Below are positions 1 through 6,078 of a stretch of DNA of 9,660 bases, piece by piece. The notes below the pieces were generated by a model. The model searched no databases and was not told the origin of the DNA. It was given only the letters and a program-made list of their open reading frames with translations. Source of the stretch: Chitinophagia bacterium. Its GTDB lineage: Bacteria; Bacteroidota; Bacteroidia; Chitinophagales; Chitinophagaceae. Position 1 is the stretch's first letter. Each line of letters starts with the position of its first letter. The translations under genes and the position numbers were made by a program. The DNA is taken from assembly GCA_010027295.1 (NCBI GenBank), contig RGVM01000061.1, positions 1 to 9,660 of the forward strand. Reading direction: 5' to 3'.

Positions 1-291
1 TTACGCAGCGGCGTTGCTTGAGGCGAACTCACGAAGCTGAGCCTCAGCTTGTCGGCCGATCGCTTTTCTCAAGCTCTCGCTGTCGAGATCGAGAGCCTCG
101 CAGATGAACTTAAAGGAGAGGGGAGCGTCTGTCGGCTCCTCGTCCATGAGCCAAGAACGAGCGCCTTCGCGCACGTCACCTTCGCCACCGATAAAGTCAT
201 GGATCGCCCGTTGAAGAACGGCCGCAAGTAATCGCAGCTCGGGGATCGCGGCACCGGGGGTTGGAACATCTGAGTTTGACCAGAATTTCAT
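1..291 (-). CDS. Hypothetical protein, 96 aa
   Basis: This is a complete small frame with a TAA stop at the window edge. The start is ATG at 291, preceded by an AGGGA Shine-Dalgarno-like stretch (complement of 301-305) nine bases upstream, which supports both the start and the gene. The protein looks soluble. It has a helical leucine/alanine-rich segment at residues 18-35, a middle part with R45-S-W-L-M, and a helical C-terminal half (F60-K-F-I-C-E-A-L-D-L-D, then L74-R-K-A-I). The arrangement of a helical start, an arginine/tryptophan segment and an F-x-F-x-x-x-C-x-x-L-x-L-D stretch recalls small uncharacterised proteins I associate with Proteobacteria, but I cannot name a family or function. 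No signal peptide or membrane segment is visible. It points away from sufS and is separated from it by a long gene-free stretch, so context gives no clue to its role. Confidence 0.7.
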   Translation of the reverse strand: MKFWSNSDVPTPGAAIPELRLLAAVLQRAIHDFIGGEGDVREGARSWLMDEEPTDAPLSFKFICEALDLDSESLRKAIGRQAEAQLREFASSNAAA

Positions 292-305
292 GATCGATCG
301 TCCCT

Positions 306-898
306 ACAAAAAGTAAAAAAAAGTACCCGGCTGAACAGTCGCGCTTCGCGTTCACTTCCCCGTATGGCGGAAACAAACGAGACGCCAGACTCCTTCAGCC
401 GGACTGAAGTTGTCGGCCGTATGACCGACTCATAAAACCAACCGTTGCGACCTTTCTCCATGATCCGCGTCACTGACCCTAGCTGGCCTTTCGACCTAAA
501 CTAAAAAAGAGGGTCGGCTTCACAATCATAGTCGCCGTGTCGTCGGCTCCCGATGAGGAAGTTTGCAAACTCTCGCTGGCAGTTTTCGCAGAAGGGTATC
601 CGTGCCTTTCATGCTTCCATCAAAGGCCTGGCTTACTACCGGCTGCTGCTACTGTTGTGCTTTGCAATGTCCGCTGTTTCACGGCGTCGCGAGCAAAGCT
701 CTCGCTCGAATTAACGTACTACCTTTCAGGTAAAACCTGTCCAAAACCGGACCCGTACCATAATGCGCCGGGATCTCTCTGGTCAAGGATTATTTTCGGA
801 CCGACGGTATCAGTAGTTTTTGGTAGAGATCTGCTTAAGTTAACCGGTGCACCTGCGTCGAGGCGCGTGCCAAGAATTGGGTTATTAGCAGCGACGGA
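306..898. other. Gene-poor stretch between the 96-aa gene and sufS
   Basis: About 600 bases without a convincing gene. It starts with an A-rich run (306-325) just upstream of the leftward gene, possibly part of its promoter region. It contains only short or low-quality frames. One is a 23-codon plus-strand frame from ATG 364, and another is a 53-codon frame from ATG 553 listed separately. A GTG frame at 537-902 has a cysteine- and serine-rich product without recognisable pattern. Small inverted repeats are present (TTCAG/CTGAA around 393-407; GATCTCT at 772-778 with AGAGATC at 825-831), but none makes a convincing terminator or RNA. No tRNA or rRNA was seen. It may be decayed coding sequence or regulatory DNA. 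Confidence 0.5.
553..714 (+). CDS. Possible 53-aa small protein (doubtful)
   Basis: An ATG frame of 53 codons ending in TAA. The product is basic at both ends: residues 2-17 carry several Arg/Lys, and R44-R46 are followed by a Ser/Arg-rich tail. In the middle is one hydrophobic stretch (roughly residues 27-43, with five leucines in a row), so it could be a single-span membrane peptide. There is no good ribosome binding site before the ATG, and a competing frame covers the same bases. It sits alone in the gene-poor stretch before sufS. Chance is a fair explanation; it is listed only because the basic-hydrophobic-basic pattern is protein-like. Confidence 0.15.
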   Translation: MRKFANSRWQFSQKGIRAFHASIKGLAYYRLLLLLCFAMSAVSRRREQSSRSN

Positions 899-927
899 TT
901 GAATATCTTTGGGTACTTACGTATTCT
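899..927 (+). promoter_or_regulatory. Putative sigma70-type promoter for sufS
   Basis: A -35-like TTGAAT (899-904) and a -10-like TATTCT (922-927) are separated by 17 bases. Each matches four of six consensus positions. Transcription would begin near 934, about 50 bases before GTG 984. If real, the upstream TTG at 909 lies inside the promoter and cannot be the start of sufS. This rests on sequence matching only. Confidence 0.3.
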
Positions 928-983
928 TTCGTCACCTAGCTTCATTGGTCGCGCGCATTGCGAAGAGTTGTATTGGACACGCT

Positions 984-2237
984 GTGAATAGAAAGACTGG
1001 CGCCTCTCCTTCAGAAATCCTTTACCCCGGTCGTGAGGCCCGGTCCCATTTCCCGTTCTTCACTGAGGGACCCGGAGGGTGCTACCTGGATTCCGCGGCT
1101 ACAACGCAGAAGCCCTTACCGGTGCTTGATACCTTGAGGGATGTGCTGATCAACCACAACGCGAATGTGCACCGCGGCGCGTATCGCTTGAGCGCTGTGG
1201 CAACGGATCTCTACGATGAGGCCCGACGAAAAATATCGCGGTTCATCAACGCCCCCTCTGAGCGAACGATCGTTTTTGTGCGCGGAGCCACCGAGGCGAT
1301 TAACCTCGTGGCTTACGGCAACGAGCACCTCTTTCAGCAAGGGGATGTGATCCTCCTCACACTCTTGGAGCACCACAGCAATATCGTGCCGTGGCAACTT
1401 CTCGCCAAACGGCGCGGGCTTAAGCTCGCCTTCGTAGATATTTCCGCTGATGGACGCCTTGATATGGCGGATATGCGGGAGAAGCTCTCCTCTCTTAAGC
1501 CCAAGCTGGTCGGTGTTACGCAGCTCGCTAATTCACTTGGGACGATCACCCCGATTGAGGAGGTGGTCACCCTCTCTCACGCCGTTGGGGCGAAGGTCCT
1601 TGTCGATGGCGCGCAAGGCATCTCTCATCTCGGCGTCGATGTTCAGGCGCTTGGGTGCGACTTTTATGTCTTTTCGGGGCATAAGATGTACGGTCCAACC
1701 GGGATCGGGGTTTTGTACGGTCGCCCTGAGCGACTTGCCGAGATGCAGCCGTTCCAGGGTGGTGGCGACATGATCTCCTATGTGAGCGTTGAAGGCTCTG
1801 GCTGGGCCGATGTGCCGCAACGTTTCGAGGCGGGTACGCCAGCGTTTCCAGAGGCGATCGCCTTAGGCGCGGCGGTTGATTTTCTCTCGCGGTTCTCGCG
1901 CCAAGATCTCCGTGAGCACGAGAGAGAGCTGCTTACATACGCCAGTGAAGTTGTCGGCAAAGAGCAGGGGGTCACGTTGCACGGACCGGGAGCCGCCAGT
2001 GGGGCGCAGACAACGGTATGCTCGTTCTCCATCGAGGGGGTGCACCCACACGACTTCGCCACGATAGCTGACACGCACAATGTTCAGATCCGAGCGGGTA
2101 ATCACTGCGCGATGCCGACGTTGCGGAAGCTCGGCGTACCGGCGACTGTGCGTATGAGCTTTGGAGTCTATTCCGTTCCCTCGGATATCGCCCCGGTCGT
2201 GGAGGCGATCCGCGAAGCTCGCAAGATGTTCGCGTGA
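984..2237 (+). CDS. sufS: Cysteine desulfurase, SufS type
   Basis: A PLP-dependent class V aminotransferase-fold enzyme that removes sulfur from L-cysteine, giving alanine and an enzyme persulfide used for Fe-S cluster assembly in the cytosol. From GTG 984 it is 417 aa, close to the usual SufS length of about 406. Visible landmarks are the N-terminal Y34-L-D-S-A-A-T-T-Q-K-P, the PLP-stacking histidine region E129-H-H-S-N-I-V-P-W, the internal aldimine lysine K234 in S-G-H-K-M-Y-G-P-T-G, and the persulfide cysteine C375 in R-A-G-N-H-C-A-M-P. The last context is typical of the SufS/CsdA (group II) branch rather than IscS. The frame stays open upstream to a TTG at 909, with another TTG at 945. 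GTG 984 fits family length best and lies downstream of a possible promoter, though no strong ribosome binding site precedes it. No sufB, sufC, sufD, sufE or sufU is adjacent within the window, so it appears stand-alone. Leucine codons are mostly CTC/CTT, unlike the right part of the window. Confidence 0.93.
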   Translation: MNRKTGASPSEILYPGREARSHFPFFTEGPGGCYLDSAATTQKPLPVLDTLRDVLINHNANVHRGAYRLSAVATDLYDEARRKISRFINAPSERTIVFVRGATEAINLVAYGNEHLFQQGDVILLTLLEHHSNIVPWQLLAKRRGLKLAFVDISADGRLDMADMREKLSSLKPKLVGVTQLANSLGTITPIEEVVTLSHAVGAKVLVDGAQGISHLGVDVQALGCDFYVFSGHKMYGPTGIGVLYGRPERLAEMQPFQGGGDMISYVSVEGSGWADVPQRFEAGTPAFPEAIALGAAVDFLSRFSRQDLREHERELLTYASEVVGKEQGVTLHGPGAASGAQTTVCSFSIEGVHPHDFATIADTHNVQIRAGNHCAMPTLRKLGVPATVRMSFGVYSVPSDIAPVVEAIREARKMFA

Positions 2238-2242
2238 AAGCT

Positions 2243-2836
2243 TTAGCGGGGCGGTGAACTAAACCGGGCGCGAGCTTTAATCCAACTCATCGCCGCGAAG
2301 TTATACGTCGCGTGTGTTATCGCCGCCGCCGCGAGAGAATCGGTCTTCCACCACACGAGCCAAAGCACCGCGCCTACCAACGAATAGAGCGGGATCATAC
2401 CTCCGTAGCGTCTGACCGTTCCGATGAAATGCACGTAGGCAAAGGCGACGCTGGTGACTACGAGAGCGACCCATGGTGGCGCGTGGCTAAGCATGACGTC
2501 ATTGAGCGCTCCCCGAAAGAGCGCCTCTTCCCCGATGCCAGAGAGGAGCGCGATGATCGGAATGTGAGCTATCGGCACTTCTCCGCAAAGAGGGACGATG
2601 ACCTCGGCGCTAAATCGGTGATAGACCGATTGCGGATGCCGTGCGCTCCAACGCCAGACCCATTCGTTACCCAATAAGAGAGGCAGTGTCACGCTTGCCC
2701 CGACTATCGCCGCCTCGATTGAGGGATTCCAAGAGATCGCCTCGCCCCGGGTCCATGCGATACCGTAGGCGAGAGCGATCAGGAGTCCCTCAGAGACTAC
2801 AGCGAGAGCTACAATGGAGGTGCGACTGCGGCTCAT
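2243..2836 (-). CDS. CPBP family intramembrane metalloprotease
   Basis: A 197-aa membrane protein of the CPBP (CAAX protease and bacteriocin-processing, Abi) family. Members are integral-membrane proteases related to eukaryotic Rce1, and some give immunity to bacteriocins. All three family motifs are present: E103-E104-A-L-F-R108 (EExxxR), F132-A-Y-V-H136 (FxxxH), and H175-A-T-Y-N179 (HxxxN). The glutamates and histidines are the expected catalytic or metal-site residues, so it looks active. Hydrophobic segments lie at roughly 8-28, 42-57, 88-101, 121-138, 148-163 and 168-180. It converges with sufS, with 5 bases between the stop codons. Upstream, only 11 bases separate its ATG from the stop of the hybrid Usp frame, the spacing expected within an operon. 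The substrate is unknown. Confidence 0.9.
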   Translation of the reverse strand: MSRSRTSIVALAVVSEGLLIALAYGIAWTRGEAISWNPSIEAAIVGASVTLPLLLGNEWVWRWSARHPQSVYHRFSAEVIVPLCGEVPIAHIPIIALLSGIGEEALFRGALNDVMLSHAPPWVALVVTSVAFAYVHFIGTVRRYGGMIPLYSLVGAVLWLVWWKTDSLAAAAITHATYNFAAMSWIKARARFSSPPR

Positions 2837-2847
2837 CGCGCGGGTTC

Positions 2848-3771
2848 CTAGTGAAGCTCGTCAAGTCCGAGGCAGTTGAGGAGGTCGGCGCTCGCGTTAA
2901 GGAGGACCTCCGCTTCAGCGGTCTGAAGCTCTCCGGCAAAGGCGTACGAGGCTGCGGAGCTCGCCACGGAGGTGGCTTCGCACTCCCGGGTAAGCTGATC
3001 GTCGCGATACAAGCTACCCTTTATGGATACCGACGCTGTGGGCTTTCTCACTACGAGGAGGTCGTAGCCGTTTTCCCGCAGATGGGACAGGATGGCATCT
3101 GCTACGTGCTCTCCCTTTCCCAGGGTATGCTCTTCCAGTCGGGCGCCCAGTGCCTGGGTGAGTCCGGTGACCGTCCGGGCTTCGTCGGGTGCTGGTATCT
3201 CGCCGTCGACCCGAATATGCAGCAAGCCCAGTTCCGCCTGCTGTCTTTCCGCGAAATCCTTCAGAAAGGCCATCTGCGCCACCGGCAGGGGGGCGCTCAG
3301 GTCAGCCGCCAGCAGTATCTTCCGGAAGCCGGTTTCGCCATCGGGCAGGTTGCCCGGTATCGACAGGACGGGTGCGGGCGGGTGTGTCAGCAGGTAGCGC
3401 GATACGCTTCCGAACATCCAGCGTGCGACTTTGCCGGCGCCCTTGTGGCCGACGACGATGAGGTCGGGCCGGTGGCTTTTCGCGAATGCGACGATGCCTT
3501 GGTAGTGGCCGCCGGAGGTGGCGAAGACTTCCGCATCGAAGTGCTGTCCGTCCTTGTTGCGGTTGACGAAGTCCCATAGCTCGTCTTCGAAGCTCTTGCG
3601 GTATGCCTCGTAGTTGCGGAGATAGACCTCCCCGTCGTCGCCCGACGTGATGGGCACGTCGAAGATGTGTAGTACTTGCAGTCGCGCCGTGAATCGACGG
3701 TTGAGTGCGTAGGTAAAGCGCAGGGAGCGGGCGGATGTGTCGGAGAAGTCGACGGGTATGAGTATCTGCAT
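2848..3771 (-). CDS. Hybrid universal stress protein with foreign C-terminus
   Basis: The N-terminal part is a tandem-domain UspA-family protein of the Bacteroidota kind. Domain 1 starts at M-Q-I-L-I-P-V-D-F-S-D. It contains the ATP-binding signature G-x2-G-x9-G-S (G-H-K-G, then G-S-V-S) and ends in the normal P-A-P-V-L-S-I-P strand. Domain 2 starts at F-R-K-I-L-L-A-A-D-L-S and proceeds normally to D-L-L-V-V-R-K-P (codons near 3040-3060). It then lacks the usual final helix and P-x-L-V-x strand, and instead runs into about 60 residues with no Usp character (2848 to about 3036). Leucine codons change at this point: 12 of 16 are CTG in domain 2, but 0 of 10 in the tail (5 CTT, 4 CTC, 1 TTG), as in sufS. 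The tail is therefore probably the 3' end of a different gene that preceded the CPBP protease. The ATG at 3771 is chosen because it begins exactly at the domain. ATG 3783, ATG 3819 and GTG 3825 are alternatives in frame. Usp proteins are cytosolic; their role here is unknown. Confidence 0.8.
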   Translation of the reverse strand: MQILIPVDFSDTSARSLRFTYALNRRFTARLQVLHIFDVPITSGDDGEVYLRNYEAYRKSFEDELWDFVNRNKDGQHFDAEVFATSGGHYQGIVAFAKSHRPDLIVVGHKGAGKVARWMFGSVSRYLLTHPPAPVLSIPGNLPDGETGFRKILLAADLSAPLPVAQMAFLKDFAERQQAELGLLHIRVDGEIPAPDEARTVTGLTQALGARLEEHTLGKGEHVADAILSHLRENGYDLLVVRKPTASVSIKGSLYRDDQLTRECEATSVASSAASYAFAGELQTAEAEVLLNASADLLNCLGLDELH

Positions 3772-3837
3772 AGGTGTCGCCATTTGGGTTGGCGACTGCA
3801 AAGTAGCCGCACCGGCCATGTGCACCTATGACGCAGG

Positions 3838-4791
3838 TCAGTGCCGGAGTGGCGACTGCCGGCTTATCCAATGCTCCTCGCACCAGACGAAATGTTGCCG
3901 GATAATCCCGTGCTTCTCCTTTCGTAGGTGGTCCTTGAGGGCCTCCGCGACGGGGGAGTGGCGTTTATCGGCCGGCCATACGAGGTTCCAGTTCGTGCGC
4001 AGCGGGAGCCCCCTGGCGGGGATGATGCGGAGCTGTCCGGCTGCCAGCTCGTGGCGGAGCCCGATGATTGGCATGATCGAATATCCCAGTCCGGCGATGA
4101 CGGCCTGTTTGACCGCCTCGTTGGACGTCAGCTCCATCTTCTTCCGCACACGGATGCGCTTGCGCTCGAAGAACCGCTCCATGGCCATTCGGGTGGCGGA
4201 CCCCTGCTCACGGTAGATGAGCGGCAGCCCCTCTATCTCGCGCGGGTCGTGGATGGGTTGGAGCGAGGATCCGTCGTTGCGGCCTATCAGGTAGAGGACG
4301 TTGGGCATGAGTTCGATGCGCTTGAGATGGACATCTTCGGGCAGGACGGAGACGAGGGAGAAGTCGACGGCGTTGTCGGCCAGGTCCTGCATGACGGAGG
4401 CCTTGTTGGACACTTCCAGCTCGAGTTCGACCCCCTCGTGCATGCGCAGGAAGCTCCCGAGGAAATAGGGTATCACATACTTGCCGGTGGATACGGAAGA
4501 GATGCGCAGCCGGCCCGTCATCTTCCCCCGGATGTCGAGCGTCCGTCCCTCGATGGCGTGCACCTCGTCGAGGATGCGTTCGGCGGCGGCGGCCATCTCC
4601 CTTCCGAAGTCGGTGAGGAATAGCCTCCGGTTGACCACTTCCGTGATGGGTATGTCGAACTGCCGCTGCAGGTTCCTGAGCTGGATGGATACGGCCGGCT
4701 GCGTCAGGTTCATCTCGTCGGCCGCCTTGGTGATGCTGCCGGTGCGCGCCACGCGCAGCAGCACCTCGAGCTGGTTGAGGGTCAGGTCCAT
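3838..4791 (-). CDS. LysR-type regulator, CbbR/CmpR-like
   Basis: A 317-aa LysR-type transcriptional regulator. Residues 5-63 form the winged helix-turn-helix, with the family pattern G18-S-I-T-K-A-A and T30-Q-P-A-V-S-I-Q-L. A linker helix spans about 64-90, and the effector domain follows from about 94. The start of the effector domain, S101-T-G-K-Y-V-I-P-Y-F-L-G-S-F, closely resembles the S-T-A-K-Y-F-x-P-x-L-L-x-x-F of CbbR and CmpR, which sense carbon metabolites and control Rubisco or bicarbonate-uptake genes. It is divergent from the sbtA unit, the classic arrangement of a LysR regulator and its target, with a matching palindrome in the spacer. I infer that it controls sbtA. The last roughly 15 residues, after the helix ending near R-Q-H-F-V-W, are not family-like. 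The Usp ATG at 3771 lies 66 bases downstream, so co-transcription is possible. Confidence 0.9.
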   Translation of the reverse strand: MDLTLNQLEVLLRVARTGSITKAADEMNLTQPAVSIQLRNLQRQFDIPITEVVNRRLFLTDFGREMAAAAERILDEVHAIEGRTLDIRGKMTGRLRISSVSTGKYVIPYFLGSFLRMHEGVELELEVSNKASVMQDLADNAVDFSLVSVLPEDVHLKRIELMPNVLYLIGRNDGSSLQPIHDPREIEGLPLIYREQGSATRMAMERFFERKRIRVRKKMELTSNEAVKQAVIAGLGYSIMPIIGLRHELAAGQLRIIPARGLPLRTNWNLVWPADKRHSPVAEALKDHLRKEKHGIIRQHFVWCEEHWISRQSPLRH

Positions 4792-4795
4792 AAAA

Positions 4796-4860
4796 TTATC
4801 TTATGACTGCATAAAGGTAAATCAATGGCGCTTATGACATGGTGCGTCTAACTTCGCGCC
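4796..4860. promoter_or_regulatory. LysR-type operator and divergent promoters
   Basis: The 83-base spacer between the regulator and the sbtA unit contains TTATG-ACTG-CATAA (4801-4814). This is a perfect 5+5 palindrome that also fits the T-N11-A LysR box and the TTA-N7/8-TAA pattern described for CbbR. The sequence CTTATGAC recurs exactly at 4800-4807 and 4831-4838, 31 bases apart, about three helical turns. A Bacteroidota -7-like TAACTTCG (4849-4856; consensus TAnnTTTG, one mismatch) could serve sbtA. The palindrome would then sit near -55 and the second half-site near -27, like the recognition and activation sites of LysR regulators. On the minus strand, TACCTTTA (4812-4819) is a -7-like element overlapping the palindrome, suggesting autoregulation. 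The promoter assignments are inference; the repeats are direct observation. Confidence 0.55.
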
Positions 4861-4874
4861 CTGAAACGACGGGT

Positions 4875-5114
4875 ATGAAAAAAATCTTGAGGAAAATCGC
4901 CATGCTTTCGGCGCCGGTGCTGGCGGCGGCCTCCCTTATCGGATTGTCGCGGGCCGTGGACCCGGTAGCTGTGGCCGGCTGGAAGGCCCTTGCGGTCTTC
5001 TCGGTGCTGGGAAGCCTCTCGGCGGTTGCCAGCGCCTCGCGTCGCGGTCATGTGGAGCTTGACGCAATGTTCGGTGCGGACAAGCTCCGCGAAAACTCCA
5101 GGGAGGCTGCATGA
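4875..5114 (+). CDS. Small two-helix membrane protein upstream of sbtA
   Basis: A 79-aa protein that I do not recognise. It begins M-K-K-I-L-R-K, followed by a hydrophobic stretch at about 8-25 and a second at about 31-54. A charged C-terminal tail of about 25 residues follows, with R56-R-G-H and later D69-K-L-R-E-N. It could be a helical hairpin in the inner membrane, or the first segment could act as a signal sequence. The frame extends upstream to ATG 4839, but that start would put a non-hydrophobic segment in front and overlap the likely promoter, so ATG 4875 is preferred. Its stop overlaps the sbtA start (ATGA at 5111-5114), so the two are almost certainly translated together. By position it is a candidate partner or regulator of the transporter. 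It shows no resemblance to SbtB, which is a soluble PII-like protein. Confidence 0.7.
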   Translation: MKKILRKIAMLSAPVLAAASLIGLSRAVDPVAVAGWKALAVFSVLGSLSAVASASRRGHVELDAMFGADKLRENSREAA

Positions 5115-6067
5115 ACTTCGAGGTTTTGCATTCCAACCTGACGAATCCCACCCTTTTATTCTTTCTGCTGGGAATTGTCGCGGCGCTCTTGAAGAGCGAC
5201 CTGGAGATCCCTGCGCCCTCGGTGAAGTTCATTTCCCTGTACCTTCTGTTCGCGATAGGCTTCAAGGGTGGGCAGGAGCTCTGCCACGGTCAGCCGGATG
5301 CGGCCCTGCCCGGCATCCTCCTCTTCGGGGTGGCCATCTCGACGGTGATCCCCCTGTACGCCTTCTTCCTGCTGCGGCGGCGCCTCGGTCCGAGCAACGC
5401 CGGCTCCATCGCGGCGGCCTATGGCTCGGTGAGTGCGGTGACGTTCGTCGCGGCTGCGGGCTTCCTCGAGATGCAGGGCCTTGTATTCGGTGGGCACATG
5501 GTGGCGGTGATGGCGCTCATGGAATGCCCGGCCATCATCATGGGGGTGGTCCTGATCCGCAGGTATGAGAAGGAGGAGCCGCGTCAGGGCATGGGGGGCA
5601 TCCTGCACCACGCCCTGACGAACGGCAGTGTGCTGATGCTCCTCGGAAGCCTGTTCATCGGGCTGGTCGCCGACTCCCGGCAGGCAGAGGGCATCCGTCC
5701 GTTCACCACCGATATCTTCAAGGGTTTCCTGGCGATCTTCCTTTTGGAGATGGGGATGGTGACGGCGCGGCGTTTCGCCGCTTTCCGCAGGCACGGCTGG
5801 ACGGTACTCCTCTTTGCGATCCTGGTACCGGCCTTCAACGGTTCCGCCGTGGCATGGCTCAGCGGCTGGGTCACACAGGATGCCGGCGACCGCTTCATGT
5901 TCGCCATCCTGGCGGCCAGCGCCTCCTACATCGCTGTGCCGGCCGCCATGCGGCTTGCGGCCCCCAAGGCCGACCCCGGCATCTACATTCCCATGGCGCT
6001 GGGTGTGACCTTCCCCTTCAACATCACCATCGGGTTTCCGCTTTATTCTATGATCGTGGGCCTGTGA
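5111..6067 (+). CDS. sbtA: Sodium-dependent bicarbonate transporter SbtA
   Basis: A 318-aa polytopic inner-membrane protein of the SbtA (formerly DUF897) family, which imports bicarbonate together with sodium in cyanobacterial carbon concentration and is also found in heterotrophs. Family motifs are in order: L27-K-S-D-L-E-I-P, F47-A-I-G-F-K-G-G, A102-A-Y-G-S-V-S-A-V-T-F, A135-L-M-E-C-P-A-I, then in the second half A269-S-A-S-Y-I-A-V-P-A-A-M-R and T300-F-P-F-N-I-T-I-G-F-P-L-Y. The two repeated halves are joined by a short loop (about 150-168). The protein is shorter than cyanobacterial SbtA (about 370 aa), chiefly in this loop. The ATG is preceded by GGAGG four bases away, and overlaps the stop of the small membrane gene. 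No sbtB follows; a terminator lies 12 bases after the stop. Regulation is probably by the divergent LysR-type protein. The physiological use, anaplerotic CO2 fixation or a carbon-fixation pathway, cannot be told from this window. Confidence 0.93.
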   Translation: MNFEVLHSNLTNPTLLFFLLGIVAALLKSDLEIPAPSVKFISLYLLFAIGFKGGQELCHGQPDAALPGILLFGVAISTVIPLYAFFLLRRRLGPSNAGSIAAAYGSVSAVTFVAAAGFLEMQGLVFGGHMVAVMALMECPAIIMGVVLIRRYEKEEPRQGMGGILHHALTNGSVLMLLGSLFIGLVADSRQAEGIRPFTTDIFKGFLAIFLLEMGMVTARRFAAFRRHGWTVLLFAILVPAFNGSAVAWLSGWVTQDAGDRFMFAILAASASYIAVPAAMRLAAPKADPGIYIPMALGVTFPFNITIGFPLYSMIVGL

Positions 6068-6078
6068 CCCCACAAAGT

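Noticed and set aside
288..473. Minus-strand 61-codon frame upstream of the 96-aa gene
   Set aside because: It overlaps the start of the better-supported gene, covers its ribosome binding site and A-rich leader, and shows no protein-like pattern.
537..902. Plus-strand GTG frame of 121 codons before sufS
   Set aside because: No ribosome binding site, no recognisable domain, an odd Cys/Ser/Pro-rich composition, and it overlaps the possible sufS promoter. It is most likely a chance open frame.
2848..3060. Search for insertion sequence, integrase, tRNA or direct repeats at the join
   Set aside because: I saw none, so a classical mobile element or site-specific integration is not supported as the cause of the discontinuity.
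2641..3579. Long plus-strand frame of 312 codons opposite the CPBP and Usp genes
   Set aside because: It lies antisense to two genes with clear family motifs, and its product is Gly/Arg/Val-rich without domains. It is a shadow frame of GC-rich coding DNA.
3790..3858. Ten-base TGGCGACTGC repeat near the Usp start and LysR stop
   Set aside because: Only two short copies, with no mobile-element context; chance or a trivial duplication is enough to explain it.
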